From a bacterium (GTDB taxonomy: Bacteria; Patescibacteriota; Gracilibacteria; Absconditabacterales; Absconditicoccaceae), in the NCBI GenBank assembly GCA_020629735.1, contig JAHDCT010000005.1, positions 1 through 12,102 on the forward strand: DNA of 12,102 nucleotides, in the 5' to 3' direction. Below are positions 8,925-12,102 of the stretch, in pieces. Below the pieces are notes generated by a model. The model searched no databases and had not been told where the DNA came from. It worked only from the letters and a program-made list of their open reading frames with translations. The first letter of the stretch is position 1. Every line of letters begins with the position of its first letter. The position numbers and the translations under genes were made by a program.

Positions 8925-10680
8925 AAGTAATAATCCATATGTGTTTTTGTTTAAACGCATGTGGACACATGCTCCGTCAAAAAAGAAATTATTTTTGATG
9001 TTAGTTTTTAGCGTTATTTCAAAGTTATTATGGCTGGCACAACCATGGTTAATTTGAAAAGTTATGAACACCGTTCAGGTATGAGGAGCTGAAGCTTGGC
9101 CTGAGATATGGAAAATGCTTGTTGCCTTGTTTTTGTTAAATTTCTTTGCTTGGGTGTTTCATGGTAATTCTCGTATTTGGGAGCAAGTAATTAAATTTGA
9201 TGTTGCTAAAAATTATGTGGTCAATCTTTTTCATAAAGTTTCTAGTTTGCCACTTCAACGGCATAATGATAACCATTCGTGAAAGATAATTGATAAGTTG
9301 AATAAGGCTATGTATGCGATGAGGGAATTTTCAGGGAGTAATTTTATGTATTTGAATACTATTGTTTTTAGTATTTGATCATTGGTTTCTCTGGCCTTTA
9401 TCTGGCGAGAAGCAAGTGTATTACTTCTGTTGTTTTCGTGAGTAGCATTTTTTGTGGTGGTGAAATTTGATAAAATTATCGTTCCTTTGATTAAGGAAAG
9501 AAATAAGAGAGAACATGTTGTAATGAGTGTGTTGTTTGATTATCTGTCAAATATTAAAACGGTAATTACCCTTAGATTTGAGTCTCAGGCCTTACAAGCG
9601 TTGAAACAGAAGATCGATCATGTATTTCCTGTTTTCGAAAAGTACAGTGTTATGAATGAATATAAGTGGTTTAGTATGGATATGTTGATGAATGTGGTGA
9701 CCTTAACTGCATTATGATGGTACATTTATCAACAGTTTTCACTTGAGGGAACCGTATTGATAGGAACAATGATTACGGTGTATCAATATATTTCTAAGAT
9801 GCGCCAAGCGTTTGATAATTTTACGTGGCAGTATAGCTGATTGATTACCTTAAAGGCTGATGTAGAAGCTGCAGAAGACATTGAGCAAGAATTTGCTGCC
9901 TTACCTGAGACGTATCAAGTTGATAGACTTCATGATTGGAATGAATTGAGTATTTCGTGACTTAATTTTATATATGACAAGAATAAAGAACAGAATGTAT
10001 TAGAAGATGTTTCACTTGATTTGCGTCCATGATTGAAGGTTGCTCTTGTAGGTGAGAGTTGAAGTGGAAAGAGTACGTTAATGAGCTTGTTAAGATGATT
10101 ATATGATGTTGATAAGGTAAAATTGTGCTTGGATGAGTCGTGCTATGATGATTTACATCCATTAGCACATATTACGTCTTTGATTCCTCAAGAGCCTGAA
10201 ATTTTTGAAAATACGATTAGGTACAATATTGGTATGTGACTTGATATGAGTGATGAAGAGATACGTATGTATGCTCGTTTGGCAAAATTTGACGATGTTT
10301 TACAGCAACTTCCTAATGGACTTGATACTGATATTAAAGAAAAATGAGTTAACTTGTCGTGAGGTCAGAAACAGAGGTTAGCATTGAGTCGTGGTCTATT
10401 GGTTTGATCAACGAGTGATATTCTTTTATTAGATGAGCCAACGAGTAGTGTTGATAGTATGAATGAGAAATTAATTTATGAGCAAGTATTGCAACATTTC
10501 TCTGAGACCTGTATTGTTTCATCAATACATAAATTGCATTTATTGGAAATGTTTGATGTGGTGTATGTACTAAGAAAATGAAAGGTTGTTGAAGTTGGTG
10601 ATTTTAAAACTCTTGTTGCTCAGGATTGAGAATTGAGTAAGATGCGAGAAAAGTATCAGGCCTCATCTTTGATGGAATAA
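8893..10680 (+). CDS. ABC half-exporter C (TMD-NBD fusion), divergent from A and B
   Basis: This 595-residue protein runs from ATG 8893 to TAA 10678-10680 with TGA as glycine. ATG 8911, preceded by GAAGAAA, is an equally good start and would reduce the overlap with the upstream gene. A six-helix type membrane domain occupies about residues 35-310. The NBD has Walker A G387-E-S-G-S-G-K393-S-T, Q-loop LIPQEPEIFENTI, signature L488-S-G-G-Q492, Walker B LLLDEPTSSVDS with D514/E515, and H-loop H546 in SSIHKL, where most relatives have AHRL. It is a type IV (ABCB-like) exporter half that should homodimerise or find another partner. It is clearly less related to half-exporters A and B than those are to each other: it lacks their KLDNN/GTG segment and their shared C-terminus. 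The region between Walker A and the Q-loop is short. The substrate is unknown. Confidence 0.92.
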
Positions 10681-10694
10681 TTTTCTAACATGTA

Positions 10695-10732
10695 AGATGA
10701 GTTTGATTTTTATCTTTCTCATCTGTTTTTTT
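10695..10732 (+). terminator. Rho-independent terminator after half-exporter C
   Basis: The arms AGATGAG (10695-10701) and CTCATCT (10718-10724) form a 7-bp stem with a 16-nt loop, followed by G and seven T (10726-10732). It starts 14 bases after the half-exporter C stop. The T-run ends one base before the start codon of the next gene, so it may act as an attenuator for that gene instead of a plain end. Confidence 0.65.
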
Positions 10733-10733
10733 G

Positions 10734-12102
10734 ATGCCTTTACGACTCATTTATGTAGTGGCTTTAGTAGAGTGATATTCTACGTTGGCTGTTGAGATTA
10801 TTGCTATGAGATTAGCTATTCCTGTTGTTGGGAGTAGTATTATTCTTACTTCAGTTTTTCTTTGAGTTGTCTTATTGGCACTGAGTGCGTGATATTGGAG
10901 CTGATGAGTATTATCGAGTAATTTGAAAAAGGAGAATATCCCGAAGCACTTAGCTGGGTTTCTCCTTTTTTCATGATTTTGGTATGTTTTTGTTTCGTTT
11001 GCTTTTGAACGTGAACTTATTCATTGGTTACTGAATACCTTTGATCATTATGTGCTGAGTTTATTCTTAGTTGCTTTCTTGCTGTTTTTTCTTCCTGTGT
11101 TTATAGCATCTCATACTCTTCCCTTGTTAACTGAGCTTTTACCAGATACTTCTAAATGAAAATCTGCTGGGAAGATTTTGTTTGTGAGTACGATCGGTTC
11201 ATTTTTGTGAAGTGTGGTAACAACTATTGTGCTTTTTGAAGTTCGATGAGTTGCTAAGAGTGGTGTGTATGTGTGAGCTAGTTTGATTTTTCTTGCTTTT
11301 TTGGTGTATTATACTTTGTGAAAGAAAGCTTTAGCATTTTTGGCATGACTTCTTTTTACGGGGATGATTGTGTACTCTTTTTCACCTTCTGTAAAGAGTA
11401 ATGTGCTTACTTTTGATACCGCTTATCAGGAAATCCGTATTTATGATAGGTTTGTTGATGAGCGTGATATTCGTGTTTTTTCTATGAATGGAGCTTTATC
11501 ATCTGCTGTGTATTTGGATTCTGATGAATATGAAAGTCCTTTTGCTTATTTACAGGAAATACAAAAAATTACTGAAAAATATCGTTTTCAAGATACTCTT
11601 TTAGTAGGAACTGCTTGAGGTGTATATCCTATGTATGCTGCTCAAAAGCCCTATACAAAATATATTCTTGCTTTGGATATTGATTCGAGAGTACAAGCAT
11701 TGTCTGAAGAGTATTTTTTTGAGAAAAAATGGGATGAGAAGATTGATTTTAGATGACAATCTGCAAGGTATTGAGTGCAAGTAGCTGCACAGGAAGATAA
11801 GATGTTTGATTTGGTTTTTCTTGATGCTTATAATGGAAAGTCTGCGCCTGCTGAATTGATGACGATTGATTTTTTTGAAGATGTTTATGCTACTTTAGAC
11901 AATGATTGAGTATTGTTGGCTAATGTTATTTTAGATGCTGAGCTTGGTTCTAATTTTGCTCAATCGGTTCTTGCTTCAATGACAGAGGTTTTTGGACAAT
12001 TGTATGTGAAGAATATTACTCAAAATCCAGGTTATCATTTAGATAATATCTTAGTGAGTCAGACGGCATTGGATTGATTTGACTTGTATGAGGCTCTTGA
12101 TG
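10734..12102 (+). CDS. Membrane-anchored spermidine-synthase-like protein; 3' end outside window
   Basis: The frame starts at ATG 10734 and is open to the right edge with TGA as glycine (456 codons). The first 220 residues hold about six to seven hydrophobic segments, opening with EGYSTLAVEIIAMRLAIPVVGSS, a wording typical of fused MFS/spermidine-synthase proteins; this supports the start despite the missing Shine-Dalgarno. A Rossmann-type aminopropyltransferase or methyltransferase-like domain follows: LLVGTAGGVYP (G292-G296), ALDIDS (D315, D317), LVFLDAYNG (D364), PAELMTIDFFEDV and LDNDGVLLANVI. Soluble spermidine synthases transfer aminopropyl from decarboxylated SAM to putrescine. Here the nucleotide loop has lost glycines compared with the family's usual GGG, and the acidic residue after it is Asp in place of the usual Glu, so catalysis of that reaction is uncertain. 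Only TTG 10731 offers another start nearby. Confidence 0.83.

Noticed and set aside
1..12102. Pseudogenes or frameshifted genes, as the many in-frame TGA would suggest
   Set aside because: TGA falls on invariant glycines, other stops do not interrupt the frames, and catalytic residues are intact in every gene.

Overview
This is AT-rich bacterial DNA that makes sense only if TGA is read as glycine (translation table 25). With the standard code it breaks into short fragments. With TGA = Gly it resolves into seven intact or edge-cut conserved-type genes plus one unrecognised gene, on both strands. Many TGA codons fall on invariant glycines: in Walker A (GxSGSGKST), in the ABC signature LSGGQ, next to the catalytic serine of a penicillin-binding protein, and in methyltransferase motif I. 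All seven stop codons seen are TAA or TAG. This code is known from Gracilibacteria (BD1-5) and Absconditabacteria (SR1) of the Candidate Phyla Radiation. I infer that the window comes from one of these and cannot tell which.

Layout. (1) 1-2162, + strand: the C-terminal part of a class A-type penicillin-binding protein, with its transpeptidase domain, Ig-like modules and a long acidic/Pro/Thr/Gly tail. It ends at a probably bidirectional terminator. (2) 2211-4156, - strand: a class I SAM methyltransferase resembling Trm9/ALKBH8, and upstream of it a DEDDy 3'-5' exonuclease. Between them lies a 124-bp array of degenerate 8-bp units with a 42-bp higher-order period. (3) 4259-7878, + strand: two paralogous ABC half-exporters in tandem, each TMD-NBD, probably a heterodimer. 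(4) 7879-8108: a gap holding one doubtful small ORF and a near-consensus sigma70 promoter. (5) 8109-10680, + strand: an unrecognised 271-aa protein overlapping a third, divergent ABC half-exporter. A hairpin terminator follows. (6) 10734 to the right edge, + strand: a membrane-anchored spermidine-synthase-like protein that starts directly after the terminator's T-run.

Theme. The recognisable products concern the cell envelope (peptidoglycan cross-linking, three ABC half-exporters, a membrane-embedded spermidine-synthase-like protein) and nucleic acids (exonuclease, possible tRNA-type methyltransferase). No mobile element, CRISPR array, tRNA or rRNA was seen. The most unusual features are the recoded TGA, the octamer array, and the unknown gene coupled to an ABC exporter.
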